Shown here: piece by piece, positions 8,671 to 17,914 of the stretch
How positions within the stretch are numbered: the first letter of the stretch is position 1
How the letters are laid out: every line of letters starts with the position of its first letter
Assembly: GCA_964584935.1 (NCBI GenBank)
Contig: CAZPBN010000019.1
Location: 1-48,563, forward strand
Origin: CAZPBN01 sp964584935
GTDB lineage: Bacteria; Acidobacteriota; Aminicenantia; Aminicenantales; Aminicenantaceae
DNA length: 48,563 nucleotides
Direction of reading: 5' to 3'
Program-made: the position numbers and the translations under genes
The notes under the pieces: model-generated
The model's input: the letters and a program-made list of their open reading frames with translations, nothing else
Database searches by the model: none
Told to the model about the DNA's origin: nothing

Positions 8671-8747
8671 GATTATTTAAAGATTGTTTCTTAAAATGAG
8701 TGACCAATTGAAAAGATTACCAGGAACAAGAACCAAAGGAGAACATC

Positions 8748-9497
8748 TTGGGTTGGAAACATGAACACATTGTGCCTGAAGAAATGGATCTAAACAGTGA
8801 AATCCAAAGAGTTGCACTGAAAAACCATTTAAAACGATATCACGTTTCAAGAAAATGGATATCCGGGCATTTTAATGGCAACAAACCTTTGATATTGGAT
8901 CTTGCCTGTGGAACCGGATTTGGATCAGAGATCTTAGCTGAAATTGGTGATGTCATAGGTATCGATATCAATGAAAAGAGTTTAGAATACGCCAAAACTC
9001 ATTACAATAAAAGAAACACTAAATATATTGCAGGAGATGCAGACGATATAAATTTCAGAAACAAGTTAGGCAAGTTTGACGCAGTGGTCAGCCTTGAAAC
9101 AATTGAGCATTTAAAAAATCATTACAGCTATCTTCATTGGGTCAAAAAATCTTTATATCCAGGGGGAATTCTGGTTGTTTCTTTTCCGTCGACGTTTACT
9201 ATGGATTGGGCTGTTCCTCACCACAAACGGGATATCTCTTGCAGAGAAGCAAACCGTCTGTTTAAGGAAATTGGTTTTAAAATAATTGATACATTTGACC
9301 AAGCCGACCGCATACAACTGAACCATGTGTTTGAAGAAAGTAATACAAATCCAGATGTTCCAGCTCCTCCGTTGAGCCATTGGATCAAATATTATTTGAA
9401 ACGCCCAGACCATATGTTTATCCGTCTATTCCAGATAATGGCAAAAAATGGCATACTGCTTGCCCATCAGCAGTATTTGCTGACACCTGAAAAATAA
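8748..9497 (+). CDS. Class I SAM-dependent methyltransferase
   Basis: 249 residues from a TTG start, chosen because AAAGGAG lies 6 nt before it. The Rossmann motif I is LILDLACGTGFGSE (about residues 48-61), motif II ends in IGIDINEKSLEYA, and the acidic motif with VVSLETIEHL (about 112-121) is typical of Methyltransf_11/23 proteins of the UbiE/glycan type. A cytoplasmic enzyme transferring a methyl group from S-adenosylmethionine. The acceptor cannot be told; the C-terminal third (PDHMFIRLFQIMAKNG) shows no extra domain. The gene stands alone with a strong promoter. Confidence 0.88.
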   Translation: MGWKHEHIVPEEMDLNSEIQRVALKNHLKRYHVSRKWISGHFNGNKPLILDLACGTGFGSEILAEIGDVIGIDINEKSLEYAKTHYNKRNTKYIAGDADDINFRNKLGKFDAVVSLETIEHLKNHYSYLHWVKKSLYPGGILVVSFPSTFTMDWAVPHHKRDISCREANRLFKEIGFKIIDTFDQADRIQLNHVFEESNTNPDVPAPPLSHWIKYYLKRPDHMFIRLFQIMAKNGILLAHQQYLLTPEK

Positions 9498-9681
9498 GGT
9501 TGATGATAGCCTTCAAATAGATGTCTATATGGCTCTATGGTGCCATGACACCGAAGTCAATCTGCCCATATTTATTAAAATTATGGATTCCCTCAAGAAT
9601 TCTCATATCAAAATTAACTATTATTCCTGTCAAGGAATTCACATTTTTTCTATATTCTATTTTCCAGAACCTTCAGAAATT

Positions 9682-11004
9682 TTAAATACCAGAAACCACA
9701 ACATCTGTGAACACCAGGCTTGGGAACTGGTAAGATGAATAGGTCCAGGGATCATTCGCCACTTCAGCAAGTCTCTTCCAAATCTTAAGATGATTATCTG
9801 CGATATTCATCTCAGAGACAGCATGCATTGGTTTTCCGCTATCAAACAGGTTGCCAACAATTCCAATAGAAGCATCTCCTGTGGTTGGATTGGAATTTCC
9901 ACCAATAAAGCCGGTTATTAATATTCCTCTACCCAGGTCCTTCATAATTTCCTTCACTCCTCGCTTGCCAGGAGGGATAACAAGGTTTGAGGGTCTCCCT
10001 GTGGTAGGTTTACATTTGAGTTTCTTGCTGTAATACCAGTCAATATAGAATTCTTTCAACACTCCGGAATCAAACATAATCCTTTTCTTGGATGCAAATC
10101 CATCTCCATCAAAAAGCTGGCTGCCCAATCCCTCCGGTATAAAAGGATCATCAATAAGAGTCAAATGCTCACTACCAATCTTTTGTCCTTTTTTGTCTGC
10201 AAGAAACGACCGTTTCTGCTGAATATTGCTTCCATACATGGCAGTAAGAAGTCCCCCAAATATGCGGCCAACAACCCGGTTTTCAATAATAATGGGCAGA
10301 GTTTCTGTTTTTATCTTTTTGGCTCCCAGAAGATCGAGGGTTCGTTTTGCCGCATCTTCTCCTATTTTTTCAGGATCCGGAAGCTTATTTCTTTTTACCA
10401 CCACAGCAGAACTATAGCCTGCTGGCCGCCTGTTTCCTCTACCTTGGGCAGTCATGGAAGCTCCTCCATAGAAGACAGACCCTTCCCTGGAACCTTCAAA
10501 GCCGTTGCTGGACATTAAGAACGATTCACTATGACTATCATGCTCAGTGGCTATGACTGAGATGACTTTGTCACCCCCGTTGGAAAGACAGGCATCTTCA
10601 ATGGCTTTTACCATATTGTGTCTTTCTGCAGAAGAGAACTTTTCATAGGTCGAGTCAAAAATACCTAAGTTTTTTTCTGCACGGCCTTTATAATATTTTG
10701 GATCGGGTAGAGTGCGGAAGGGATCTTCAGCTAGAAGTTTTGTGGTGGAAACAGCGTTGGAAATGAAATCTTTCAAAGCATCCTTACGCAAATCTGAAGT
10801 ATTCTGAGCGGAATACCTTCCGTTCACATATATTTCAACACCGAGATTCTTTGTTGTCGCTTCTTTTATGTTTTCTGGTTTGCGCTTGCGGTAACTTATT
10901 TCAACAAATCTTCGAGTGCTAATGCCCACTCGGCACTCGTCAGCACCTGCTGATTTTGCGGTCTTGATCGACCAGGCAACTAAATCACGCATATCTTTTT
11001 TCAT
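9682..11004 (-). CDS. tldE: TldE/PmbA-type metalloprotease-related protein
   Basis: 440 residues, ATG behind AAAGGAGAAGAAC. TldD and TldE form a heterodimer in which TldD carries the zinc site and TldE lacks it; the pair cleaves modified peptides and unfolded polypeptides (known roles include microcin B17 maturation). Family features seen: SAGADECRVGISTRRFVEISYR at the N-terminus, GFEGSREGSVFYGGASM in the middle, and DDPFIPEGLGSQLFDGDGF, LVIPPG and GFIGGNSNPTTGDASIGIVG in the C-terminal half. No HExxxH is present, as expected for the E subunit. No signal peptide is visible. It follows tldD in the same direction 16 bp downstream, so the two are surely co-transcribed. Confidence 0.93.
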   Translation of the reverse strand: MKKDMRDLVAWSIKTAKSAGADECRVGISTRRFVEISYRKRKPENIKEATTKNLGVEIYVNGRYSAQNTSDLRKDALKDFISNAVSTTKLLAEDPFRTLPDPKYYKGRAEKNLGIFDSTYEKFSSAERHNMVKAIEDACLSNGGDKVISVIATEHDSHSESFLMSSNGFEGSREGSVFYGGASMTAQGRGNRRPAGYSSAVVVKRNKLPDPEKIGEDAAKRTLDLLGAKKIKTETLPIIIENRVVGRIFGGLLTAMYGSNIQQKRSFLADKKGQKIGSEHLTLIDDPFIPEGLGSQLFDGDGFASKKRIMFDSGVLKEFYIDWYYSKKLKCKPTTGRPSNLVIPPGKRGVKEIMKDLGRGILITGFIGGNSNPTTGDASIGIVGNLFDSGKPMHAVSEMNIADNHLKIWKRLAEVANDPWTYSSYQFPSLVFTDVVVSGI

Positions 11005-11020
11005 TGTTCTTCTCCTTTCC

Positions 11021-12553
11021 TCATCCCTTTACGCCACCGACTGTTAATGATTTTACAAGACAGGATGGTTGTCCAAATCCAACCGGAACCGCCTGTCCTC
11101 CTTTACCACAGGCACCAGTTCCGCCCAAATTCATCTTGAAATCATTTGCCAATAAAGTGATCTTTCTGAGCATGCTGGGCCCGTTTCCCATTATGTTGAC
11201 ATCTTTAATAGGTGCTGTTAACTTTCCGTTTTCGATCTTTCTCCCCTGGGATACATAGAATGCAAAATCGCCTTCGCCGATTTTCACCTGTCCATTGCTC
11301 ACTTCCTTCACATAGATGCCCTTTTTAACATTTTTGATCACATCCTCAGGTTCTAAAGGGCCAGTTTCCATATAGGTATTTCGCATACGGGGCTGGATGT
11401 AGTGCTGATAGCTTTGGCGGCGTCCGTTACCAGTGGGCTTGACATTATAATGCTTTGCAGAAATTTTATCATACATATAGCTGGTCAGAATCCCTTTGTC
11501 CACCAAAACTGTTTTTTGACCAGGTGTGCCTTCATCATCAACATTGATAGATCCCAAAAATTTGGGCATTGTTCCATCATCCACTATGGTCACAAAAGGT
11601 TCTGCTACTTTTTTACCTACCATAGTACAATAAGTGGATATTTTTTTGCGGTTAAAGTCGGCTTCCATACCATGTCCAATGGCTTCATGGAGAAGAACTC
11701 CGGTTACTCCGGGCCCCAAGACGACTGGCATTTCTCCGGCAGGAGGCTGAACAGCATCAAAAAGAACAACTGCCCGTTCAACTGCCATCTGCGCAGTTTT
11801 TTCTGCCAGTTCCGGAGTATAATAGGAAAAATCATGTCTCCCTCCGTAATTCCAATAGGCCTGCTCAAATCGTCCATTTTTTGACGCCACGACAGAAGAA
11901 AAAAGGTAATTCCTAGGTTGAATATCTTCAACCTTTATTCCATCGCTGGTAACGATCATGATTCTTTTCTGCTCGTCGTGAAATCCAGCATTGACTTTAA
12001 CAATCAAAGGAGAAAGTTCAAAACATTTATCATTGACCTTTTGCACAAGGGGAAGTTTGGATTCAATGGGAATGGAAGTCAGAAGTTTTTTGAGCGGATA
12101 GTAATTCTTCTTCGTTAATTCTTTGAACCCGCCTGCAATCTTTTTTCCGGATGCATTGGCAATAGTGGATGCCGTGGAAGCCGCATTCAGCATGGATTTT
12201 TCTGATAATTCTTCAGTAAATCCATAGCCCACTTGTTCTCCCTTGACCGTCCGTATTCCGACTCCAAGGGCAACCTGACTGAATGCCCTGTTGACTTTGC
12301 CATCCTCCAGGAGAAGCCAGTTCCTTATTGTGTGTTCAAAAAACAGATCAGAAAAATCTCCCCCTTTGGAAAGTGCCTTTGATAATATTTTTTGACACAA
12401 GGCATCTGTGATACCGAATTCTTTTTCAAAATAGCCGGATTGATCACTCCGGGCGAAGCTGTGCAATCCTTTTGGTAAAAGAGGTGCAGCAATTGAAACC
12501 GCGGCAGCAGTCGCTGAAGTCTTAATAAATGAACGCCTGGAAAATTTTTTCAT
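11021..12553 (-). CDS. tldD: TldD-type metallopeptidase with a Tat signal
   Basis: 510 residues, ATG preceded by AAGGAGG. The catalytic subunit of the TldD/TldE pair: HEAIGH at residues 289-294 followed by GMEAD is the zinc motif HExxxH, and VDDEGTPGQKTVLVDKGIL, YMYDKISAK and NTYMETGP follow as in the family. The N-terminus is unusual. MKKFSRRSFIKTSA followed by a long hydrophobic Ala-rich stretch is a textbook twin-arginine (Tat) signal, whereas the classical TldD is cytoplasmic. The TldE partner encoded next has no such signal. Homologues annotated with Tat leaders exist in environmental phyla as far as I recall. The substrate is unknown, with no precursor peptide gene seen next to it. Confidence 0.93.
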   Translation of the reverse strand: MKKFSRRSFIKTSATAAAVSIAAPLLPKGLHSFARSDQSGYFEKEFGITDALCQKILSKALSKGGDFSDLFFEHTIRNWLLLEDGKVNRAFSQVALGVGIRTVKGEQVGYGFTEELSEKSMLNAASTASTIANASGKKIAGGFKELTKKNYYPLKKLLTSIPIESKLPLVQKVNDKCFELSPLIVKVNAGFHDEQKRIMIVTSDGIKVEDIQPRNYLFSSVVASKNGRFEQAYWNYGGRHDFSYYTPELAEKTAQMAVERAVVLFDAVQPPAGEMPVVLGPGVTGVLLHEAIGHGMEADFNRKKISTYCTMVGKKVAEPFVTIVDDGTMPKFLGSINVDDEGTPGQKTVLVDKGILTSYMYDKISAKHYNVKPTGNGRRQSYQHYIQPRMRNTYMETGPLEPEDVIKNVKKGIYVKEVSNGQVKIGEGDFAFYVSQGRKIENGKLTAPIKDVNIMGNGPSMLRKITLLANDFKMNLGGTGACGKGGQAVPVGFGQPSCLVKSLTVGGVKG

Positions 12554-12678
12554 AAATACCTCCTTACTATTACTTCATAGAAAGATTATTTAATCTTATA
12601 AAAGTTAATATAGCTCACTCCTTTTATATATACGTTATTCAGTTGAAGAGAGTTGCCAAGCTGAAATCTCTAGTTTAT

Positions 12679-15600
12679 CTATTCAAACAAAGAAAAATCT
12701 GATTCATCAAGAAGGGTTTTGAATTGTTCCACATCTTCGTCCATAACCTTTTTGTATTTTTCCATGAATTTACTCAGTTTTGTCTTGACTTTTTCATATT
12801 TTACTTTTTCTGCTTGCGTGATAGGATGGTATTCTGCTCCCATAATTCCCCAAACGGCTCTCATCACCTGGTTTCTGAGACTGGCTGAACGGTCAGCTAT
12901 ACCCTGTTTAGGGGGAGTTGGGTCAAGAATTTCGGATAGTTCTTCCAGTTTGGATTCAAGGCTCTTCATTGCTTCTTGTATTTTTTCATAATTCTCTGTT
13001 TTTTCAGAAGAAATATGACTCTTCACTGTTTTCAATGCATTTTGAGTTTTCTCAATCTTTCCACTGGCTTCATTCAATTTCTCCATGAGTTTCTCAGCTT
13101 TCTTGCTCTTTTTGTAGTTATTTTCCAGCACGCTCAAGTCTACTTCAAACCGTGGATCTGTTTTTACCTTCAAAGTTCCGCTTGCTTCCTCTTTTTCATA
13201 TTTTACTTTGATTGTGTATTCGCCGGGCAGGACTTTTGGTCCAAAGCTTCCACGCCGGAACCGGGAAGTTTCCCTGGAGGAATCGTCCTCTTCCTTTGTT
13301 TCTCTGAAGTTCCAGTAAACCCGGTTTATACCTCTGCTTTCAGTTCCTTTGAGACTGGCAATCTTTTCTCCTTCACTGTTTTCAATGACGATATCAACTT
13401 TTTCAGAACGCTGAGGACCATTTCTCTGAGACCTTCCAGAAAAACTTCTTTGTCCAGCTTCGTCCCCTGAAGTTTTGCTTTTCCCGGATTTCTCCGCTTT
13501 TTTTTCACTTGGAATGAGATAATAAGTAATCCAGGCTCCAAATCTTTTGTTTTCTCCCATGAAAGCTGTGTCTCCGGGACACATGTAGGAGGTTAACCCG
13601 CCCTGCCTGAATTGATTGGCATCCTGTATTTCAAAAAGATACAGCTTTTTACCTGCAATGTCTTCAGATATTTCTCTCAATGGAGTGATATCATCTATGA
13701 TATAGAGTGAACGTCCATGGGTGGCGATCAACAGATCATTTTCCCGCGGGTGTACCCCTAAATCACGAACTGGAACAGTGGGAAGACCGTGAGTCCACTT
13801 TATCCAGTTTTCACCCCGATCAAAGCTCACATACAGCCCGAATTCCGTTCCCAGAAAGAGAAGATTTTTATTAACCGAATCCTCTTCAATAACGTGAACA
13901 AATCCGTCAATTTCCGGGGAAGCCAGGCTTTTCCAGCTTTGGCCAAAATCATCTGTCACATAGACATAAGTCGTCCAATTAGAGCGCCTGTGGTCATCGA
14001 ACACCACATAGGCTGTGGCTGCATCAAATTTGGATGCTTCGACATGCGGAATCCATGTTGCAGGGGGAACTTTTCCTTTTTTGCCCGAGGTCAATTCTTT
14101 GGACACAAGCTGCCATGTTGTTCCTCCATCCCGGGTCAGCTGCAAATTTCCATCATCAGTTCCCACCCAAATAATTCCTTTCTGAACAGGACTTGGAGCA
14201 ATACACAAAATGGCACAGTGGTTCTCTGCATTGGTCACATCCAGAGTCAAGCCGCCGCTTTCTGCCTGTTTTTGTTTCTCCGGATCATTTGTGGTAAGGT
14301 CAGGACTGATGATTTCCCAGGTTTGTCCTTTGTCTTTGCTTCGATGGACGAATTGGCTCCCCAGATAAATGGTTTGAGGGTCAAAAGGATCGACTGCAAA
14401 CCCAGCATTCCAGTTGTATCGGTGTTTGACATCGGATTCAGTGGGAACAATTCCCCGTCTTGTCCCTGCTTTGGTATCAAAATAGTAAAGATTTCCTCCC
14501 TGGGACATTCCGTATCCTGCTCCTGGATTTTCCGGATCTGGTTCCGTATCAAATCCATCGCCTCCACCAACAGTCTTCCACATATAATTATAGATTCCGC
14601 GTTCTTTGAGCACATAAGCAGGCCCCCTCCAGGATCCATTATCTTGAAGACCTCCGTAGACATAGTAGGGAAGCTGGTTATCAAAACTGGCATGGTAGAA
14701 CTGGCCAATAGGAAGATTTTCCACAAAACGCCAGGATTCACCGCGATTATGGCTGATAACAACCCCACCATCATTTCCCACGATCATATCTTCTCCATTG
14801 GAATGGATCCACATGGCATGAAAATCGGAATGAGCCTGCCTGAAGGATGGCAGGTTCCTGAAATTTTTTCCGCCGTCTTCACTGACCATCATCCTTCCAT
14901 GAAGCATGTAAATAATATGTTCATTGACAGGATTGACCCAGATGCGCTGGTAGTAAAAAGGCCGGTTGCTCACTTCATCCTTATTGTTGACCATTCTCCA
15001 GTTGAAACCTCCGTCTTCTGAGCGGAAAAGGGTGGTTTTCTTTGCTTCCACAAGCGCATAGACAACATTGGGCTTGTTTGTTGAAAAGGCAATCCCTATT
15101 CTTCCCAATTCCCCTTTTGGAAGTCCATCCTTGTCTGTGAGCTTTTTCCAATCTTTCCCGCCATTTACGGTTATGTACAGACCGCTTCCAGGGCCTCCTG
15201 ATTTAAAAAACCAAGGCCAGCGTCTGTGCTCCCACATTGCCGCTATTATCTTGTTCGGATTATCAGGAGCCATAGCCATATCTGCTGCTCCTGTTTTTTC
15301 ATCGACATAAAGGACTTTCTCCCAGCTTTCTCCCTTATTTGTTGTTTTGAAAACCCCCCGTTCAGGATTTTCGCCCCACGTTGTTCCCAGGGCTGCCACA
15401 TAGGCTGTATCAGGATCATTGGGATCCAGAAGAATCTTGGATACCTTTTCTGTCTTTTCAAGACCGATGAATTTCCAGCTTTTTGCTCCATCCATGGTGA
15501 GATACACACCGCGTCCAACTCCGCAGCTGTTTCTTGGAGCCGCTTCTCCAGTGCCTACCCATACGATATCAGGATTTTGAGGATTTATGGCAATAGCGCC

Positions 15601-15879
15601 TATCGATGAAACAGGCTGTTGGTCGAAAACAGGATTCCAGGTGAATCCTCCATCCACAGATTTCCATAATCCTCCGGTGGCAGCGCCCACGTAAATGAGC
15701 TTCGGATTCGAGCTTAAAGAGTCAACAGCTCCAATCCTTCCGCTCATGCTGGAAGGACCAATGCTTCTAGCTTTGAGCCCGGAAAGCAAATCAGGATCTA
15801 TATCAGCAAAAACCGTTTGACTCCATATTAAGAAAAAAGAAACAAGTAAGACAATTGTTTTAAGACATGATTTTTTCAT
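12679..15879 (-). CDS. Secreted Vps10/sortilin-like BNR-repeat propeller protein
   Basis: 1066 residues; ATG at 15879 behind AGGAGG. A signal peptide (residues 1-25, ending TVFA) is followed by two large beta-propellers made of BNR/Asp-box repeats: 'S.DGG.TW' type motifs recur, such as SVDGGFTW, TTNKGESW, SEDGGFNW, SEDGGKNF, SHNRGESW, TRDGGTTW, TDDFGQSW and SFDRGENW. This is the sortilin/Vps10-related 'glycosyl hydrolase' family common in Acidobacteriota and Bacteroidota. After about residue 760 follow a charged linker, a beta-sandwich-like segment (GEYTIKVKYEKEE) and a helical, Lys/Glu-rich C-terminal part (about 910-1066). Despite the database name, glycosidase activity is unproven for this group; a peptide or glycan-binding role is equally possible. 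Its own promoter is visible. Confidence 0.9.
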   Translation of the reverse strand: MKKSCLKTIVLLVSFFLIWSQTVFADIDPDLLSGLKARSIGPSSMSGRIGAVDSLSSNPKLIYVGAATGGLWKSVDGGFTWNPVFDQQPVSSIGAIAINPQNPDIVWVGTGEAAPRNSCGVGRGVYLTMDGAKSWKFIGLEKTEKVSKILLDPNDPDTAYVAALGTTWGENPERGVFKTTNKGESWEKVLYVDEKTGAADMAMAPDNPNKIIAAMWEHRRWPWFFKSGGPGSGLYITVNGGKDWKKLTDKDGLPKGELGRIGIAFSTNKPNVVYALVEAKKTTLFRSEDGGFNWRMVNNKDEVSNRPFYYQRIWVNPVNEHIIYMLHGRMMVSEDGGKNFRNLPSFRQAHSDFHAMWIHSNGEDMIVGNDGGVVISHNRGESWRFVENLPIGQFYHASFDNQLPYYVYGGLQDNGSWRGPAYVLKERGIYNYMWKTVGGGDGFDTEPDPENPGAGYGMSQGGNLYYFDTKAGTRRGIVPTESDVKHRYNWNAGFAVDPFDPQTIYLGSQFVHRSKDKGQTWEIISPDLTTNDPEKQKQAESGGLTLDVTNAENHCAILCIAPSPVQKGIIWVGTDDGNLQLTRDGGTTWQLVSKELTSGKKGKVPPATWIPHVEASKFDAATAYVVFDDHRRSNWTTYVYVTDDFGQSWKSLASPEIDGFVHVIEEDSVNKNLLFLGTEFGLYVSFDRGENWIKWTHGLPTVPVRDLGVHPRENDLLIATHGRSLYIIDDITPLREISEDIAGKKLYLFEIQDANQFRQGGLTSYMCPGDTAFMGENKRFGAWITYYLIPSEKKAEKSGKSKTSGDEAGQRSFSGRSQRNGPQRSEKVDIVIENSEGEKIASLKGTESRGINRVYWNFRETKEEDDSSRETSRFRRGSFGPKVLPGEYTIKVKYEKEEASGTLKVKTDPRFEVDLSVLENNYKKSKKAEKLMEKLNEASGKIEKTQNALKTVKSHISSEKTENYEKIQEAMKSLESKLEELSEILDPTPPKQGIADRSASLRNQVMRAVWGIMGAEYHPITQAEKVKYEKVKTKLSKFMEKYKKVMDEDVEQFKTLLDESDFSLFE

Positions 15880-15939
15880 TCATTTCCTCCTATTTTTTTT
15901 TAATCTGTTTTATTATTCAATATGTTCACCATTTTAAAA

Positions 15940-15968
15940 TCTATATCACACAGATAAAATTCAGTCAA
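15940..15968 (-). promoter_or_regulatory. Sigma-70 type promoter for the Vps10/BNR protein gene
   Basis: On the minus strand: TTGACT (15963-15968), 17-bp spacer, TATAGA (15940-15945). The leader to the start codon is about 55 nt and ends in AGGAGG. Confidence 0.55.
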
Positions 15969-16024
15969 TTTTATAAACAATGAAGTATTCTCCTCTCTTT
16001 CTATGCTTTACTGCACCCATTTCA

Positions 16025-16522
16025 TTATTCTCCTAATTGATTCAAAACTTGCCTATAAATCTGGACAAAATTTTCTCTGGTTAGATGATAAATCTTCCCT
16101 TTATTTTTATATTGCTTCACAAATTTCTTAGAAAGAGTCGCTAGAACAATCTTATCTGAACCAAGCACCATTTGGACAGTATCTCTGAACTTTTTTGAAT
16201 AAAACTCCATCATCCCAATCTCATCTATGACCACATATTCTGAATCAGAAAAGCTCTCCATGAATTTCTCTATGATTTCATCAATCGCTTTCACATCCAC
16301 TTTATATCTTGAAACACCCGGCCCCTGCTTGATATTGACAGAAGCCATAATTTCTTCTTTCCCAGAGGCTAAATCAATGATTTTAAATCCCTCCCGGATG
16401 TCTTGAGTTTTAATTTCAGGAGTTACAAAGCCAGATACATTTTTGTCAGATATTCTGTCCAGTATTTTTTGTATCAAGGTAGACTTGCCGCATCTGGGAT
16501 TGCCGGTAATGAAAATATTCAT
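16025..16522 (-). CDS. THEP1-like nucleoside-triphosphatase
   Basis: 165 residues, ATG behind CAGGAGAAAAGATCG. Walker A is at residues 7-15 (GNPRCGKST) and Walker B is VVIDEIG, with the typical THEP1 order: GFVTPEIK, GFKIIDLASGKEE, then RYKVDVKAIDEI and DEIGMMEFYSKKF. Family members (NTPase_1) hydrolyse nucleoside triphosphates slowly, and many are found next to radical SAM or molybdenum-related genes in anaerobes; the biological role is open. The length is close to the usual 170-190 residues. It stands alone between the propeller gene and a 363-bp gap. Confidence 0.88.
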   Translation of the reverse strand: MNIFITGNPRCGKSTLIQKILDRISDKNVSGFVTPEIKTQDIREGFKIIDLASGKEEIMASVNIKQGPGVSRYKVDVKAIDEIIEKFMESFSDSEYVVIDEIGMMEFYSKKFRDTVQMVLGSDKIVLATLSKKFVKQYKNKGKIYHLTRENFVQIYRQVLNQLGE

Positions 16523-16885
16523 CGATCTTTTCTCCTGGTCTTTTTACTTTGATTCTCCGGAGACAACAGCCGAAAACAGCTTTAACGAAGAAATTCAATG
16601 TCGAAATAAAAAAATCCCTCTCTCAATAATGGAAGTAAAGAAAACTCCTTCTTACTTAAATAATGATAGATTGTCTCATATCAACCGAGAAGTGCATGAA
16701 ATTCTGGAATTACTATACAAAGCCCATATTTTTCTGTCAAGAAAAAAACATAAAACCATTTCTTTCTTTATTATTTTAAAAAAAAATATCTATTTCATAG
16801 TCAATAACATAAATGGGACGATCAAAAAAAACAGTTCATTCACGCATGGCTTCCAATTTTACCTTTAATCCCTGTCTTTTGTGAA
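16523..16885. other. Intergenic region without a supported gene
   Basis: 363 bp between the patatin and THEP1-like genes, both on the minus strand. Very AT-rich with long A runs (for example near 16780). A plus-strand ORF passes through it, but it begins inside the THEP1-like gene and has no ribosome binding site or family resemblance. Nothing else was recognised. Confidence 0.4.
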
Positions 16886-17683
16886 TTAGCTGTCCAGCCA
16901 TTTTTTCAGGTCTTTGATTTTACGGCTTATGAGATTTTTTCCGGCATTATAGTTATCTTCCCAATCATAAAAGGCAAGCATGCGGCCAGGTTCACGCTCG
17001 AAATTAGGATTAAGTAAAAATAAATATGAATTCTCTTTCTTTTCAGCTAATTTCTCCATCATCATATAAAATGTGTTCATGAGTGCCGGTACCATCCCTT
17101 CATCACTTTTCTTTTCCTTTGCCAATTTATTGCAGGTAAGGCTGATTCCTACAATTTTCTTTAATCCCTTATCCAGTAAAGGCTTTGTAGGAACAGGATC
17201 CAGCACACCTCCATCCACAAAAACCCTTTTTCCAATTTTATATGGAGGAAGTATACCAGGGATGGATATGGAAGCCATCACAGCATCCACCAGTTTTCCT
17301 CTGGAAAGATAAACGGCCTTTTTTCTGTTTATTTCTGTTGCACACACATATAAGGGGATTTTCGTATCTTTGAACGTTTTCTTATCAAAGAAATTATCGG
17401 ATAGAAATTTTTTAATTCTCTTTCCTTTAAACAACGATATTTTGGGATTGTTGGGATCGGCAAGTTTCAGATAGTCTCTCCTTTCCATTTCTTTAACCTT
17501 ATCAAAAAAAGAATCGATTTCTCCATATAAAGCATAATAAGTTCCTACTAATGATCCCACACTGGATCCGCTGACAGCTGATATTTTGATGTCTTCTTTT
17601 TCCAGCCTTTTAATGATAGGAATGAGAGCAAATCCGCGAACAGCACCGCTTCCCAGAGCAAGCCCAATTTCTCTTTTTCTCAA
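16886..17683 (-). CDS. Patatin-like phospholipase
   Basis: 265 residues from a TTG start; AAAGGA lies about 11 nt upstream. The Ser-Asp dyad of patatin lipid acyl hydrolases is clear: an oxyanion-type GSGAVRG at residues 11-17 (canonical G-G-G-x-R/K-G), nucleophile elbow GSSVG at 39-43 with Ser41, and Asp157 in FVDGGVLDPVP. The overall pattern matches the RssA/YchK group of bacterial patatins. No signal peptide, so a cytoplasmic or membrane-peripheral enzyme acting on phospholipids or lysophospholipids. Its promoter is very close, giving a leader of only about 18 nt. Confidence 0.93.
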   Translation of the reverse strand: MRKREIGLALGSGAVRGFALIPIIKRLEKEDIKISAVSGSSVGSLVGTYYALYGEIDSFFDKVKEMERRDYLKLADPNNPKISLFKGKRIKKFLSDNFFDKKTFKDTKIPLYVCATEINRKKAVYLSRGKLVDAVMASISIPGILPPYKIGKRVFVDGGVLDPVPTKPLLDKGLKKIVGISLTCNKLAKEKKSDEGMVPALMNTFYMMMEKLAEKKENSYLFLLNPNFEREPGRMLAFYDWEDNYNAGKNLISRKIKDLKKWLDS

Positions 17684-17707
17684 TTTAGAAAATATCCTTT
17701 TGTCTCT

Positions 17708-17735
17708 ATTATAACAAATAATGGTTCCTGTTCAA
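17708..17735 (-). promoter_or_regulatory. Sigma-70 type promoter for the patatin gene
   Basis: On the minus strand: TTGAAC (17730-17735), 16-bp spacer, perfect TATAAT (17708-17713). The predicted start is only about 18 nt before the TTG start codon. Confidence 0.55.
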
Positions 17736-17914
17736 TTTATCATTTATTCTCCATTCGACAATGTTATTAAAGTATAAACTTCCTCTTCTCAAAAAATAAA
17801 AGATAACTCCTTATACTCCGATAAATTAGGGGAAGATGAATTCTCTTTTAAAGCTGATAGAGAAAACGACAAATGCGTTCAAATTAAAACCATTTCCCAA
17901 GGGCCGAACTGGAT

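Larger units (their letters stand above)
8420..8747. other. Divergent intergenic region with two promoters
   Basis: 328 bp between the divergent ispF and methyltransferase genes. It holds one sigma-70 type promoter for each gene and no supportable ORF or RNA gene. The middle part (about 8530-8640) shows nothing I can name. Confidence 0.5.

Noticed and set aside
9505..9545. Nested hairpin (AGCC...GGCT around ATAGA-TG-TCTAT) after the methyltransferase gene
   Set aside because: It lacks a T run and contains internal mismatches, so I could not support it as a terminator.
9529..9738. A 69-codon plus-strand frame between the methyltransferase and tldE
   Set aside because: No ribosome binding site, overlaps the end of tldE, and the product resembles nothing known.
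13789..15021. A 410-codon open frame on the plus strand
   Set aside because: It lies wholly opposite the Vps10/BNR gene, is rich in Ile, His, Phe and Cys as expected of an antisense shadow, and has no ribosome binding site or family resemblance.
16443..16868. A 141-codon plus-strand frame extending into the gap upstream of the THEP1-like gene
   Set aside because: It starts inside the THEP1-like gene on the opposite strand, has no ribosome binding site and no recognisable domain.
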